The position numbers were made by a program, and so were the translations under genes. A stretch of DNA of 22,857 bases from CAYZXU01 sp964482535 (GTDB lineage Bacteria; Desulfobacterota; Desulfobacteria; Desulfobacterales; BuS5), in contig CAYZXU010000030.1 of NCBI GenBank assembly GCA_964482535.1, positions 1 to 22,857 of the forward strand, in the 5' to 3' direction. The notes beneath the pieces are model-generated. The model was not told where the DNA came from, ran no database searches, and saw only the letters and a program-made list of their open reading frames with translations. Shown here piece after piece: positions 6,418 through 14,668 of this stretch. The stretch's first letter is position 1, and the number at the start of each line of letters is the position of its first letter.

Positions 6418-7212
6418 TTATTTTTTAAAAAAAACATCTATTGCCAAAGCGATTCCCCTTGCAAAATCTGTCAACAGGTCAGAATCAAGCAGTTTTTTTT
6501 CATCAAAGGGATTGGTGATACAGCCTGTTTCTATTAATATTGCAGGCATATCAACCCCTTGCAAAAGTAGAAGATTAGCCTCTTTTATGTTAATGTCAAA
6601 AAAAGATATATTTTCCACTATATGTTTTTTTAATAATTCCGCAAATTTTTTACTTGATGCAATATGATAATTTTGAAGATTATCCCATAAAAGTTCAGAG
6701 CTTTTGTCTTTATATATTTTATGAGACGCTGTATCAAAAAGGCAGATATTTTCTGAAATTTTTTTTCCATAGTAAATTGAGACACCACTTGCCTTGTGGA
6801 GAAAACTGCCTCCTGTATGAATGCTTATAAACAGGTCACCTTTGTTCTTATTTGCAAAAGAGGCTCTCGAAGGTATGTCAATAAAATAGTCACCTGTCCT
6901 TATTATAAAAGGGCTGTAGCTGCCTTTAAGTTGATTTGCAATGAGGTGGGCAAGTGTTAGTGTTATGTTTTTTTCAAGGCTTCCATCCGGTCCCTTAGCT
7001 CCCTTGTCATAACCTCCATGACCTGGATCAATAATAATGTTTTTTATTTTAATGTCTGGAATAGTATTTGCATTCTTAACTGTCCATATTTTAGACACTG
7101 TATCAGGCAGAGCGTCTGACACCATAAAAGAACAGGTAAACAGTATTGATATAATAATATTAAAAAACATAAAATTATTTTTTATTAACTGAAAGTTGCA
7201 ATGTCTTAACAT
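6418..7212 (-). CDS. N-acetylmuramoyl-L-alanine amidase (Amidase_3, AmiA/B/C type)
   Basis: This zinc amidase cleaves the amide bond between MurNAc and the stem peptide and is needed for daughter-cell separation. The 264-aa sequence has the family motifs in order: IDPGHGG (zinc His65), LEKN (zinc Glu80), SIHTGGS (zinc His132) and ILIETGCITNP (catalytic Glu228). The usual Asn or Asp after the third ligand (IHANA/IHAD) is replaced by Thr-Gly-Gly. A hydrophobic N-terminus (MFFNIIISILFTCSF, residues 15-29) is a probable signal peptide for export; Met15 could be the true start because neither ATG has a clear ribosome site. No AMIN or LysM domain is present, so it is a minimal catalytic form. tRNA-Pro follows downstream on the same strand. 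Confidence 0.93.
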   Translation of the reverse strand: MLRHCNFQLIKNNFMFFNIIISILFTCSFMVSDALPDTVSKIWTVKNANTIPDIKIKNIIIDPGHGGYDKGAKGPDGSLEKNITLTLAHLIANQLKGSYSPFIIRTGDYFIDIPSRASFANKNKGDLFISIHTGGSFLHKASGVSIYYGKKISENICLFDTASHKIYKDKSSELLWDNLQNYHIASSKKFAELLKKHIVENISFFDINIKEANLLLLQGVDMPAILIETGCITNPFDEKKLLDSDLLTDFARGIALAIDVFFKK

Positions 7213-7385
7213 AACAGGTTATTTTAAATTTGCTTGACACAATATCTGTTTGATATTACTTAGCTGAATTTGAATAAAAAATTAAGTGAATAAAAAAGTC
7301 TTTATTCTTAAATCGTAATATATCTGATTATTATGTCAAGTTTTAGATTTTACATAAATATTTTTTTAGCTGTTTAATTTATCGT

Positions 7386-7472
7386 GCGAGAGTGGCGGAA
7401 TTGGCAGACGCACTGGACTTAGGATCCAGCTCTGGCAACAGAATGGGAGTTCGAGTCTCCCCTCTCGCACCA
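7386..7472 (+). tRNA. tRNA-Leu (anticodon TAG), CCA encoded
   Basis: Acceptor GCGAGAG pairs with CTCTCGC, followed by A and an encoded CCA. The anticodon stem CTGGA/TCCAG encloses CTTAGGA, giving anticodon TAG. A long variable arm (GCTCTGGCAACAGAATG) confirms a class II tRNA. It lies 66 nt upstream of tig and is probably co-transcribed with it. Confidence 0.97.
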
Positions 7473-7538
7473 ATCAATAATATTTTATTTTTTATAAAGG
7501 CGCCTGAAAATGAAACAGGCTTGTCAGAAAGGAAAAAG

Positions 7539-8888
7539 ATGGAAGTTACCGTTAAGGATGTTACTCCTGTAAAAAAGAGCCTGCAGATTGAAGTTCCTGA
7601 AAAAGAAGTTATCAGTGAGCTCGATTCGGCTTATAAAGAACTTAAGAAAACTGCTAAAGTTAAAGGTTTCAGACCAGGCAAGGCACCCCGTAATGTTTTG
7701 GAAAAGTATTATAAAAAAGATGTTAATTCTGATGTTGTTTCCAAGCTTGTGCAAAAAACTATGGTTGAAGCTTTCGAGGGAAAAGATTTTAAGATAGTCG
7801 GTCAGCCTGTTGTTGAGCCTTCAGAGCTTGAAGGAAAGGGACCATACAAATATCAGGTTACAATAGAAGTCAAACCTGAAATTAAAGATATAGATTACAA
7901 AGGTCTTACCTTAAAAGAGACCCAGTATAAAATTTCAGACGGAGAGGTTGACGCTCAACTTCAAATGCTTCAGAAAACCATGTCTGACAAAGTGCCTGTA
8001 GATGAAGACAGACCTGTGCGTGTTGATGATTTTGCCTTTATTGATTATGAATGCTTTAAAGACGGGGAGCCTTTTAAGGGTTATGCCAAAGCAGAAAATT
8101 TTGCTTTAAAGGTCGGGTCGGAACATTTTACAAAAGAATTTGATGACGCCATTATAGGAATGAATATTGGAGAATCAAAAGAAATTTCTATTGATTTTTC
8201 AGAGGACTACTCAATTAAAAAACTGGCGGGTCTTGAAATATTATTCAAAACAACTCTTAATGAAATAAGAATTGAGAATGTTCCTGAAATTGATGACGCT
8301 CTGGCACAAAAGCTTGGCAGGTACAATTCTATTGAAGAATTGAAACAGGCCATTGTAGACAACCTTCATACAGGGTATGAGAAAAGAAAAGAGCAGGAAA
8401 TAAATGAACAGATTTTTAAATCTTTATTAGAAGGTCAGGATTTCGAAGTTCCTGAGGCGATGATTGAGCATGAAACAGCAGGCATTGTGGCAGAAGCTGA
8501 ACGTTCTTTTGCACATCATAATATGACGCTGGAGCAGGTTGGCATGACAAAGGAAAAACTTGCTGAAAGATCTCGTGATACAGCCATTAAACAGGTTAGG
8601 CGGCATATTATCCTGGAAAAAATAATCGATCAGGAGAGTTTAACACTTTCCGACGATGAACTTGAAGAGGGTTATGTGGAAATGTCCAGGGATTTTGGTC
8701 AGTCTGTTGAAGAAATAAAAAAATATTATGAACAAAATAAAGATAATCTTGAATTTTTAAAGTATACCTTACTTGAAAAAAGCGCCATCAGGCTTATTAT
8801 TAATAGTGGTAATGTTGAAAAAGTCGAGCCTGAAATTAAAAACATGCCTGATTCAAAAGAAAAAAAAGACGATAATGATAAAGAATAG
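7539..8888 (+). CDS. tig: Trigger factor (ribosome-bound chaperone / peptidyl-prolyl isomerase)
   Basis: Trigger factor binds ribosomal protein uL23 at the exit tunnel and shields nascent chains. The 449-aa product has the ribosome-docking signature GFRPGKAP (residues 43-50), then an FKBP-type isomerase domain (about 150-245, with DDFAFIDYECFKDGEPF, EFDDAIIGMNIGESKEI and LAGLEILFKT), and a long helical C-terminal chaperone domain ending in an acidic/lysine tail. The start at 7539 is set by AAAGGA 5 nt upstream; the open frame extends back to 7392 but that part overlaps tRNA-Leu and is not coding. clpP follows after 27 nt. tig-clpP-clpX-lon is a common gene order and groups folding with ATP-dependent proteolysis. 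Nothing looks truncated or out of place. Confidence 0.98.
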   Translation: MEVTVKDVTPVKKSLQIEVPEKEVISELDSAYKELKKTAKVKGFRPGKAPRNVLEKYYKKDVNSDVVSKLVQKTMVEAFEGKDFKIVGQPVVEPSELEGKGPYKYQVTIEVKPEIKDIDYKGLTLKETQYKISDGEVDAQLQMLQKTMSDKVPVDEDRPVRVDDFAFIDYECFKDGEPFKGYAKAENFALKVGSEHFTKEFDDAIIGMNIGESKEISIDFSEDYSIKKLAGLEILFKTTLNEIRIENVPEIDDALAQKLGRYNSIEELKQAIVDNLHTGYEKRKEQEINEQIFKSLLEGQDFEVPEAMIEHETAGIVAEAERSFAHHNMTLEQVGMTKEKLAERSRDTAIKQVRRHIILEKIIDQESLTLSDDELEEGYVEMSRDFGQSVEEIKKYYEQNKDNLEFLKYTLLEKSAIRLIINSGNVEKVEPEIKNMPDSKEKKDDNDKE

Positions 8889-8915
8889 TCTGTATTCATA
8901 AAAGGAGGTGTTCTT

Positions 8916-9536
8916 GTGCCGTTAATACCCATGGTAATTGAGCAGAGCAGCAGGGGGGAGCGTTCCTATGATATTTATTCAAGGCTCCTTAAAGACAGGA
9001 TTATATTTCTCGGAACAACAATGAATGATGAGATTGCAAACCTTTTGATAGCTCAGCTTCTTTTTCTGGAATCAGAAGAACCTGAAAAGGATATTAATTT
9101 TTATATTAATTCTCCTGGCGGCGTGGTAACTTCCGGTCTCGCTGTTTATGATACAATGCAGTATATTAAACCTGATATAGCTACTGTCTGCATTGGTCAG
9201 GCAGCAAGCATGGGTGCTTTGCTTTTATGTGCCGGAACCCACAACAAACGCTATTCTCTGCCAAATTCAAGAATTATGATTCATCAGCCCATGGGCGGAT
9301 TTCAAGGTCAGGCTTCCGACATTGCAATTCAGGCAAAAGAGATACTGCGCATGAAGGAGTCCCTTAATCAAATACTGGCATTACATTCCGGCAAATCTTT
9401 AGAAGAGATACAGACAGATACGGACAGGGACTTTTTTATGTCAGGAGAAGAAGCAAAGGTATATGGAATAATTGATCATGTCATGGTTAACAGGGATGAT
9501 ATTGACCAACCCGAAAAAACGGAGGCAAAAAAGTGA
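8916..9536 (+). CDS. clpP: ATP-dependent Clp protease proteolytic subunit ClpP
   Basis: ClpP forms the double-heptamer serine protease chamber fed by ClpX. The 206-aa sequence has the catalytic triad Ser98 (GQAASMGA), His123 (IMIHQP) and Asp172 (TDRDFFM). Start is GTG at 8916, preceded by a strong AAAGGAGG with 7-nt spacing; the next ATG (Met6) would place the ribosome site too far upstream. The N-terminus PLIPMVIEQ is the usual axial-loop region, with little or no propeptide. clpX overlaps the stop codon by 4 bp (GTGA), so ClpP and ClpX synthesis is coupled. Length and motifs are normal. Confidence 0.98.
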   Translation: MPLIPMVIEQSSRGERSYDIYSRLLKDRIIFLGTTMNDEIANLLIAQLLFLESEEPEKDINFYINSPGGVVTSGLAVYDTMQYIKPDIATVCIGQAASMGALLLCAGTHNKRYSLPNSRIMIHQPMGGFQGQASDIAIQAKEILRMKESLNQILALHSGKSLEEIQTDTDRDFFMSGEEAKVYGIIDHVMVNRDDIDQPEKTEAKK

Positions 9537-10777
9537 CAAACAAAGACGACATAAACGAAAATCTTTTCTGTTCTTTTTGCGGCAAAAATCAAAAAGAGGT
9601 CACAAAACTCATTGCAGGGCCGGCTGTTTATATATGTGATGAATGTATCAAGCTTTGCAGTGAAATCATTGAAGAAGAAATTGAAAATGATGAAGGTGCT
9701 GAAGACAAGCTGTTGCTGCCGAAAGAGATAAAAGCGATGCTTGATGATTATGTAATAGAACAGGATGCTGCCAAAAAGGTTCTTTCTGTTGCTGTTTACA
9801 ACCATTACAAGAGGCTTAATTCTTCTGTAATTAAAGGAGATGTGGAGATTCAAAAGAGCAATATCCTTTTGATAGGACCCACGGGATGCGGCAAGACTCT
9901 TCTGGCACAGACTCTGGCAAGATTTTTAAATGTTCCGTTTACCATAGCCGATGCAACCAGTCTCACTGAAGCCGGATATGTGGGGGAAGATGTGGAAAAT
10001 ATTATTCTTTCCCTTCTTCAGAATGCTGATTATGATGTGGATAAAGCCAAAAGCGGCATTGTATATATTGATGAAATAGACAAAATCGCAAGCAAGTCCG
10101 ACAACCCGTCAATTACGCGTGATGTTTCAGGAGAGGGGGTTCAGCAGGCTTTATTGAAAATTATTGAGGGGACAACCGCAAGTGTGCCTCCAAAGGGTGG
10201 AAGAAAACATCCTCAGCAGGACTTTGTAAAGGTCGATACATCCAATATACTGTTTATTTGTGGTGGCACCTTTTCCGGTCTGGAGCACATAATCCAGAGG
10301 AGAATGGGATCAAATGTTATGGGCTTCGGGGCAAAAGTTGTTAAATCTAAAGAGGAAGAGCCAGGTGAAATTTTAAAAAACCTCAAGCCCGAGGATCTGA
10401 TAAAATTTGGGCTTATACCTGAGTTTTTGGGCAGGCTCCCCGTAATTACAACCCTTAAAGAACTCGGTCGTGATTCCCTTATAAGAATTTTGACGGAACC
10501 TAAAAATTCATTGATAAAACAGTATAAAAAACTCTTCGAGATTGAAGGGGTTAATCTTAGATTAACCGACAGCGCACTTTTGGCCATTGCAGAAAAAGCA
10601 TTAAAAAGAAAATCCGGTGCCCGTGGTCTAAGAGCAATACTTGAAAAATGTATGCTTGAGATCATGTATGAAATTCCGTCTATTGAAAATGTTAAGGAAT
10701 GCGTTATAGGAGAAGAAGTTGTTTTAAACGATGAAGAGCCTATCCTTTTATATGAACAGATAAAAAAGCAGGCTTAG
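9533..10777 (+). CDS. clpX: ATP-dependent Clp protease ATP-binding subunit ClpX
   Basis: ClpX is the AAA+ hexamer that unfolds tagged proteins and passes them to ClpP. The 414-aa product has the N-terminal zinc-binding dimerisation domain (Cys13, Cys16, Cys35, Cys38), Walker A GPTGCGKT (115-122), Walker B IVYIDEID (176-183), the RKH pore loop (224-226), an arginine finger (EFLGRLP, Arg301) and sensor 2 (KSGARGLRA). The ClpP-docking loop normally reads IGFGA; here it is MGFGA (263-267), a conservative change. Start is GTG at 9533 overlapping the clpP stop, with GGAGG 7 nt upstream. lon begins 56 nt downstream. Confidence 0.98.
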   Translation: MTNKDDINENLFCSFCGKNQKEVTKLIAGPAVYICDECIKLCSEIIEEEIENDEGAEDKLLLPKEIKAMLDDYVIEQDAAKKVLSVAVYNHYKRLNSSVIKGDVEIQKSNILLIGPTGCGKTLLAQTLARFLNVPFTIADATSLTEAGYVGEDVENIILSLLQNADYDVDKAKSGIVYIDEIDKIASKSDNPSITRDVSGEGVQQALLKIIEGTTASVPPKGGRKHPQQDFVKVDTSNILFICGGTFSGLEHIIQRRMGSNVMGFGAKVVKSKEEEPGEILKNLKPEDLIKFGLIPEFLGRLPVITTLKELGRDSLIRILTEPKNSLIKQYKKLFEIEGVNLRLTDSALLAIAEKALKRKSGARGLRAILEKCMLEIMYEIPSIENVKECVIGEEVVLNDEEPILLYEQIKKQA

Positions 10778-10833
10778 GGAATTTGTTATAACGAACATCA
10801 AAAATAGAAGAGTAAAATAATAAGATATATAAC

Positions 10834-13197
10834 ATGAATAATTTTAAAGAAATTAAACCGGATCATTCCAGATTGATTCTTCCTCTCTTGCCGCTCAGGG
10901 ATATTGTGATTTTTCCTTATATGGTGGCTCCCCTTTTTGTGGGACGTTTAAAATCCGTAAATGCTCTTTCAGATGCAATGGGCAAGGATAAACAGATTTT
11001 TTTTGTCAGTCAGAAAAAAGCCACCGTGGATTCTCCTGGAGAAAATGACATAAGCAGAGTGGGTACGGTTGGGAATCTGCTTCAGCTTCTTCGTCTTCCT
11101 GACGGCACTGTTAAGGCGCTGGTTGAAGGAAAATCAAGAGCCAGGGTCACACGTTTTATAAAAAATGAGGGTTTTTTTCAGGTTGAACTCGATCCTTTAA
11201 CAGATAGTGAAATATCCGAAGCAGAAGAGATGGCTTTTCAAAGAACCATTATTGAGAGTTTCGAGGAATATGCAAAGCTCAACCCAAGCATATCTAAAGA
11301 TCTTTTGGAAACTGTTTCGTCCATGACCGATATTTCACAAATGGCTGACACGGTTGCATCGCATTTTTCATTTAAAATAGCGGATAAGCAGCGTTTGCTT
11401 AAGACCCTGAATCTTGGCGACAGGCTTCTTTTTCTTATAGAACTGATAAGAATGGAGATTGAAATTATCAGTGTGGATAAGTCGATTAAGGGTCGTGTAA
11501 AAAAACAGATGGAAAAGACCCAGAAAAACTATTATCTCAATGAACAGATAAGAGCCATCAAAAAAGAGATGGGCTCAGCAGAGCCGGCAAACGATTTCAA
11601 GGAGCTTCAGCAGCAGATTGAAGAGAAGAAGATGTCTGAAGAGGCTGTTGAAAAGGTTCAACATGAGTTTAAAAAACTTAAGATGATGGCCCCCATGTCC
11701 GCAGAAGCAACTGTGGTGCGTAATTATATTGACTGGATGATAAGTCTTCCCTGGTTTGAAGAGAGTGAAACCCTGGATGATATTAAAAAGGCTGAAGAAA
11801 TTTTAAATAATGATCATTACGGGCTGAAAAAACCAAAGGAAAGAATCCTGGAATACCTTGCTGTTCAGACTTTGGTTAAAAAGATAAGAGGCCCAATATT
11901 ATGTTTTGTGGGACCTCCTGGTGTAGGCAAAACATCACTCGCCAAATCCGTTGCCAACGCTACTGGAAGAAAATATATACGTCTTTCTCTTGGCGGTGTC
12001 AGGGATGAAGCTGAAATTCGAGGGCACAGGCGGACATATATAGGAGCCATGCCTGGAAAGATAATTCAGCGTTTAAAAAAGGCCGGTGCCAACAATCCTG
12101 TTTTTTGTCTCGATGAAGTGGATAAGATGAGCATGGATTTCAGGGGCGATCCTTCTGCTGCTCTGCTGGAAGTATTAGACCCTGAGCAGAACAACAGTTT
12201 TAATGATCATTACCTTGACGTTGATTATGATCTTTCCGATATACTTTTTATCACCACCGCAAACACCCTGCCGGATATTCCTCTGCCCCTGCAGGACAGG
12301 ATGGAAATAATTCGTTTGTCCGGTTATACCGAATATGAAAAATATTTTATAGCAAGAGACCATCTGCTGTCAAAACAGATAGAACTGAACGGGCTTGAAA
12401 ATAAAAACGTATCTTTTTCAAAGAATGCAGTTTTAACAATAATTCGTCTATATACAAGAGAAGCCGGGGTAAGAAATCTTGAGCGTGAAATTGCGTCAAT
12501 TTGCAGAAAGCTTGCCCGGGAGATAGTAAGTGGAGAGAAGAAGAAAGTTTACAGTGTAACTGCAACAACTGTAAAAAAATATCTTGGAATCCCTCGTTTC
12601 AAATTTGATCAGATAGAGGATACGGATCAGGTGGGCATTGTTACCGGCCTGGCATGGACATCGGTGGGAGGCGTGCTTCTTTGTATTGAAACACTTGTTA
12701 TGCCTGGAAAAGGAGAATTGAGTGCTACAGGCAAACTTGGCGATGTTATGAAGGAGTCTGCACAAGCGGCTGTCAGTTATGTCCGTTCACGTGCCGATCA
12801 ATTAAATATAGACAATAAGTTTTACAAAGAAAAGGATATTCATGTCCATGTTCCTGAAGGGGCTATACCAAAAGACGGGCCTTCGGCAGGCATTTCAATT
12901 TGTACTTCTATTATATCCGCTCTTGCAGGAAAGCCTGTTCACAGGGAAATAGCCATGACAGGTGAAATTACCTTGCGCGGCCGTATTCTGCCAATTGGCG
13001 GATTAAAAGAAAAACTTCTTGCTGCAATGAGAGGCGGGATTAAAAAAGTTATTATTCCTAAGGAAAACGAAAAGGACTTAAAAGAAATACCCACAGCCAT
13101 ATTAAACCAGATGGAAATAGTTGCGGTTGAGCATATGGACGAGGTTCTTTCTCATGCCCTTATTGTAGAAGATCAGCCTGTTGGAACGTCACTTTAA
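10834..13197 (+). CDS. lon: ATP-dependent Lon protease (LonA type)
   Basis: Lon degrades misfolded and short-lived regulatory proteins in the cytoplasm. The 787-aa protein shows the LonA order: N-terminal substrate domain (LPLLPLRDIVIFPYMVAP, about residues 17-34), coiled middle segment, AAA+ module with Walker A GPPGVGKT (360-367) and Walker B FCLDEVDK (Asp427, Glu428), and the protease domain with the Ser-Lys dyad Ser684 (PKDGPSAG) and Lys727 (GGLKEKLLAA), spaced 43 residues apart as in Escherichia coli Lon. No good ribosome site precedes ATG 10834 and there is no better in-frame start, so translation may depend on coupling or an A-rich leader. It is 56 nt after clpX and probably in the same transcript or under a heat-responsive promoter that I could not identify. 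Confidence 0.98.
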   Translation: MNNFKEIKPDHSRLILPLLPLRDIVIFPYMVAPLFVGRLKSVNALSDAMGKDKQIFFVSQKKATVDSPGENDISRVGTVGNLLQLLRLPDGTVKALVEGKSRARVTRFIKNEGFFQVELDPLTDSEISEAEEMAFQRTIIESFEEYAKLNPSISKDLLETVSSMTDISQMADTVASHFSFKIADKQRLLKTLNLGDRLLFLIELIRMEIEIISVDKSIKGRVKKQMEKTQKNYYLNEQIRAIKKEMGSAEPANDFKELQQQIEEKKMSEEAVEKVQHEFKKLKMMAPMSAEATVVRNYIDWMISLPWFEESETLDDIKKAEEILNNDHYGLKKPKERILEYLAVQTLVKKIRGPILCFVGPPGVGKTSLAKSVANATGRKYIRLSLGGVRDEAEIRGHRRTYIGAMPGKIIQRLKKAGANNPVFCLDEVDKMSMDFRGDPSAALLEVLDPEQNNSFNDHYLDVDYDLSDILFITTANTLPDIPLPLQDRMEIIRLSGYTEYEKYFIARDHLLSKQIELNGLENKNVSFSKNAVLTIIRLYTREAGVRNLEREIASICRKLAREIVSGEKKKVYSVTATTVKKYLGIPRFKFDQIEDTDQVGIVTGLAWTSVGGVLLCIETLVMPGKGELSATGKLGDVMKESAQAAVSYVRSRADQLNIDNKFYKEKDIHVHVPEGAIPKDGPSAGISICTSIISALAGKPVHREIAMTGEITLRGRILPIGGLKEKLLAAMRGGIKKVIIPKENEKDLKEIPTAILNQMEIVAVEHMDEVLSHALIVEDQPVGTSL

Positions 13198-13264
13198 ATG
13201 GCATAATGATTTAAATTTGAAGTATGTCAAATCTGAATAATTTTTAAATATAATATAAATTGGC

Positions 13265-13293
13265 TTGACTTTATTTTTATTAATCGGTATAAA
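13265..13293 (+). promoter_or_regulatory. Near-consensus sigma-70 promoter of the tRNA-Val/tRNA-Asp unit
   Basis: TTGACT (13265-13270), a 17-nt spacer and TATAAA (13288-13293) lie 35 nt upstream of tRNA-Val. Five of six bases match the consensus in each box and the spacing is ideal. Transcription probably starts around 13300. Confidence 0.75.
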
Positions 13294-13328
13294 CTATTTT
13301 TTAAACAATTCAGTCTTTTTATCAAGAT

Positions 13329-13404
13329 GGGCGGGTAGCTCAGTTGGGAGAGCATCGGCCTTACAAGCCGAGGGTCACAGGTTCAAGCCCTGTTCCGCCT
13401 ACCA
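13329..13404 (+). tRNA. tRNA-Val (anticodon TAC), CCA encoded
   Basis: Acceptor GGGCGGG pairs with TCCGCCT (G-U pairs at both ends of the stem), followed by ACCA. The anticodon stem TCGGC/GCCGA encloses CTTACAA (anticodon TAC), and T-stem ACAGG/CCTGT encloses TTCAAGC. A near-consensus promoter precedes it. Confidence 0.97.
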
Positions 13405-13520
13405 GACTGATAAAAAATTATTTTAATAAGAGTTCTTTGAAAGGTCCTCTAATCCGTTCAACTTTGAGTTAGACGCTTTAAATTGGGTGAAATGGGAGGT
13501 TCTTAAAAGATTTCAAAAAA

Positions 13521-13599
13521 GGGGGCGTAGTTCAGTTTTGGTTAGAACGCCGGCCTGTCAAGCCGGAGGTCGCGAGTTCAAGTCTCGTCGTCCCCGCCA
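13521..13599 (+). tRNA. tRNA-Asp (anticodon GTC), CCA encoded
   Basis: Acceptor GGGGGCG pairs with CGTCCCC, then G and CCA. The anticodon stem CCGGC/GCCGG encloses CTGTCAA (anticodon GTC). The D-loop (AGTTTTGGTTA) is two bases longer than the usual AGTTGGTTA. It is transcribed with tRNA-Val and is followed 21 bp later by an intrinsic terminator. Confidence 0.96.
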
Positions 13600-13620
13600 T
13601 AAAAAAAGTACCTGAAAAAT

Positions 13621-13656
13621 AAAGGGATTGCGTTTTAACGTAAGCCCTTTTTTTTT
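13621..13656 (+). terminator. Intrinsic terminator after tRNA-Asp
   Basis: AAAGGG (13621-13626) pairs with CCCTTT (13645-13650), and the inner arms TTGCGTT/AACGTAA pair with one G-U. The hairpin runs directly into nine Ts (13648-13656). This is a strong Rho-independent terminator for the tRNA unit, and it ends only 7 bp before the glycosyltransferase start. Confidence 0.85.
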
Positions 13657-13663
13657 ATTAAAT

Positions 13664-14572
13664 ATGGACAATAATTTAAAAGTTTCTGTAATAATACCGG
13701 CATTCAATGAGGCTCTTTCCATAAGAGGTCTTGTTTCCAAAATTAGAACCCTATATCCTGATTTTGAAATAATTGTTATAAATGATGGTTCATCAGATAA
13801 TACGGCGGCAGTAGCTAAAGGCGCAGGGGCAAGAGTTTTCAGCCATCCTTATAACATTGGTAACGGAGCTGCAATTAAAAGCGGCATAAGAGAAGCCACA
13901 GGCGAAATTCTGGTATTCATTGACGGGGATGCCCAGCATAGCCCTGAAGATATCGGGAAACTTGTAAAGCACCTGCCGGAGTATGATATGGTTGTGGGTA
14001 AACGATCAGGGAATGCCCAGGCTTCATTATTCAGAGCCATGGGGAATTTTATCTTTAACCGTATGGCATCATATGTATCAAAGTTCAGGGTAAGGGACCT
14101 GACATCCGGTTTCAGAGCCGTAAAGGCAATAATAGCTTATCAGACCCTGCATCTTCTTCCAAACACATATTCCTATCCCACCACCATGACTCTTTGTGTA
14201 TTAAGAAGCGGATATAGTGTAAAATATATTCCTGTTGAAATCAAAAAAAGAAGAAAAGGAAAAAGCGGAATAAAAATAATAAATGACGGGGTTCGTTTCT
14301 TCATGATTATACTCAAAATATGCACGCTTTTTTCCCCAATGAGAATTTTTTTGCCGGTTAGTTTTTTGATATTTTTTTTGGGTTTCTTCAACTATGTCAT
14401 ATCCTATTTAATAAATAGTCGTTTTACAAATATGAGCATGCTGCTTTTTATTTCATCCCTTGTCATATTTATGATGGGGCTGATTTCGGAACAGATTTGT
14501 CAAATGAGATATGAAAGAGTAAGAAAAGAACTTTTGCTTGTTCAGCCGGATAAATCTTATACAAATAATTAG
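13664..14572 (+). CDS. Membrane-anchored family 2 glycosyltransferase (dolichyl/undecaprenyl-phosphate sugar synthase type)
   Basis: The 302-aa protein resembles DPM1/DPG-synthase-like GT2 enzymes that move a sugar from a nucleotide donor to a polyprenyl phosphate. It has the nucleotide-binding start VIIPAFNE (residues 9-16), VINDGSSDNT (38-47), the metal-binding DGD (87-89, IDGDAQHSP), and an acceptor-side RDLTSGFRA region (144-152). Two hydrophobic helices follow the catalytic domain (about 227-250 and 258-277), so it is anchored in the inner membrane. ATG 13664 is chosen because the upstream TTG (13628) lies inside the terminator hairpin; no ribosome site is visible before either. How it is transcribed is unclear, since a terminator ends 7 bp before the gene. 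Sugar specificity cannot be read from sequence. Confidence 0.88.
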   Translation: MDNNLKVSVIIPAFNEALSIRGLVSKIRTLYPDFEIIVINDGSSDNTAAVAKGAGARVFSHPYNIGNGAAIKSGIREATGEILVFIDGDAQHSPEDIGKLVKHLPEYDMVVGKRSGNAQASLFRAMGNFIFNRMASYVSKFRVRDLTSGFRAVKAIIAYQTLHLLPNTYSYPTTMTLCVLRSGYSVKYIPVEIKKRRKGKSGIKIINDGVRFFMIILKICTLFSPMRIFLPVSFLIFFLGFFNYVISYLINSRFTNMSMLLFISSLVIFMMGLISEQICQMRYERVRKELLLVQPDKSYTNN

Positions 14573-14583
14573 CCTGAATAATA

Positions 14584-14600
14584 GAGACCTTTGCAAAACA
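14584..14600 (+). repeat. Solo copy of the GAGACCTTTG terminal-repeat motif
   Basis: GAGACCTTTGCAAAACA at this site matches the end of the inverted-repeat element at 21383-21461 for ten bases and then with one mismatch (C for A). No inverted partner is visible nearby, so it is probably the remaining end of a decayed mobile element between the glycosyltransferase and znuC. Confidence 0.45.
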
Positions 14601-14668
14601 CCAATCCTCGTTCAATTTAAACATTAGAAAAATCGTGAATCCCAGACAGAAAACCGTGAAAGGGGGAG

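Noticed and set aside
7392..7538. N-terminal extension of the trigger factor frame
   Set aside because: The extension translates tRNA-Leu (MAELADALDLGSS type shadow). The ribosome site and family start support 7539.
13558..13740. 60-aa minus-strand ORF ending GRRDLNSRPPA
   Set aside because: It is a shadow of tRNA-Asp plus the antisense of the terminator and the glycosyltransferase start.
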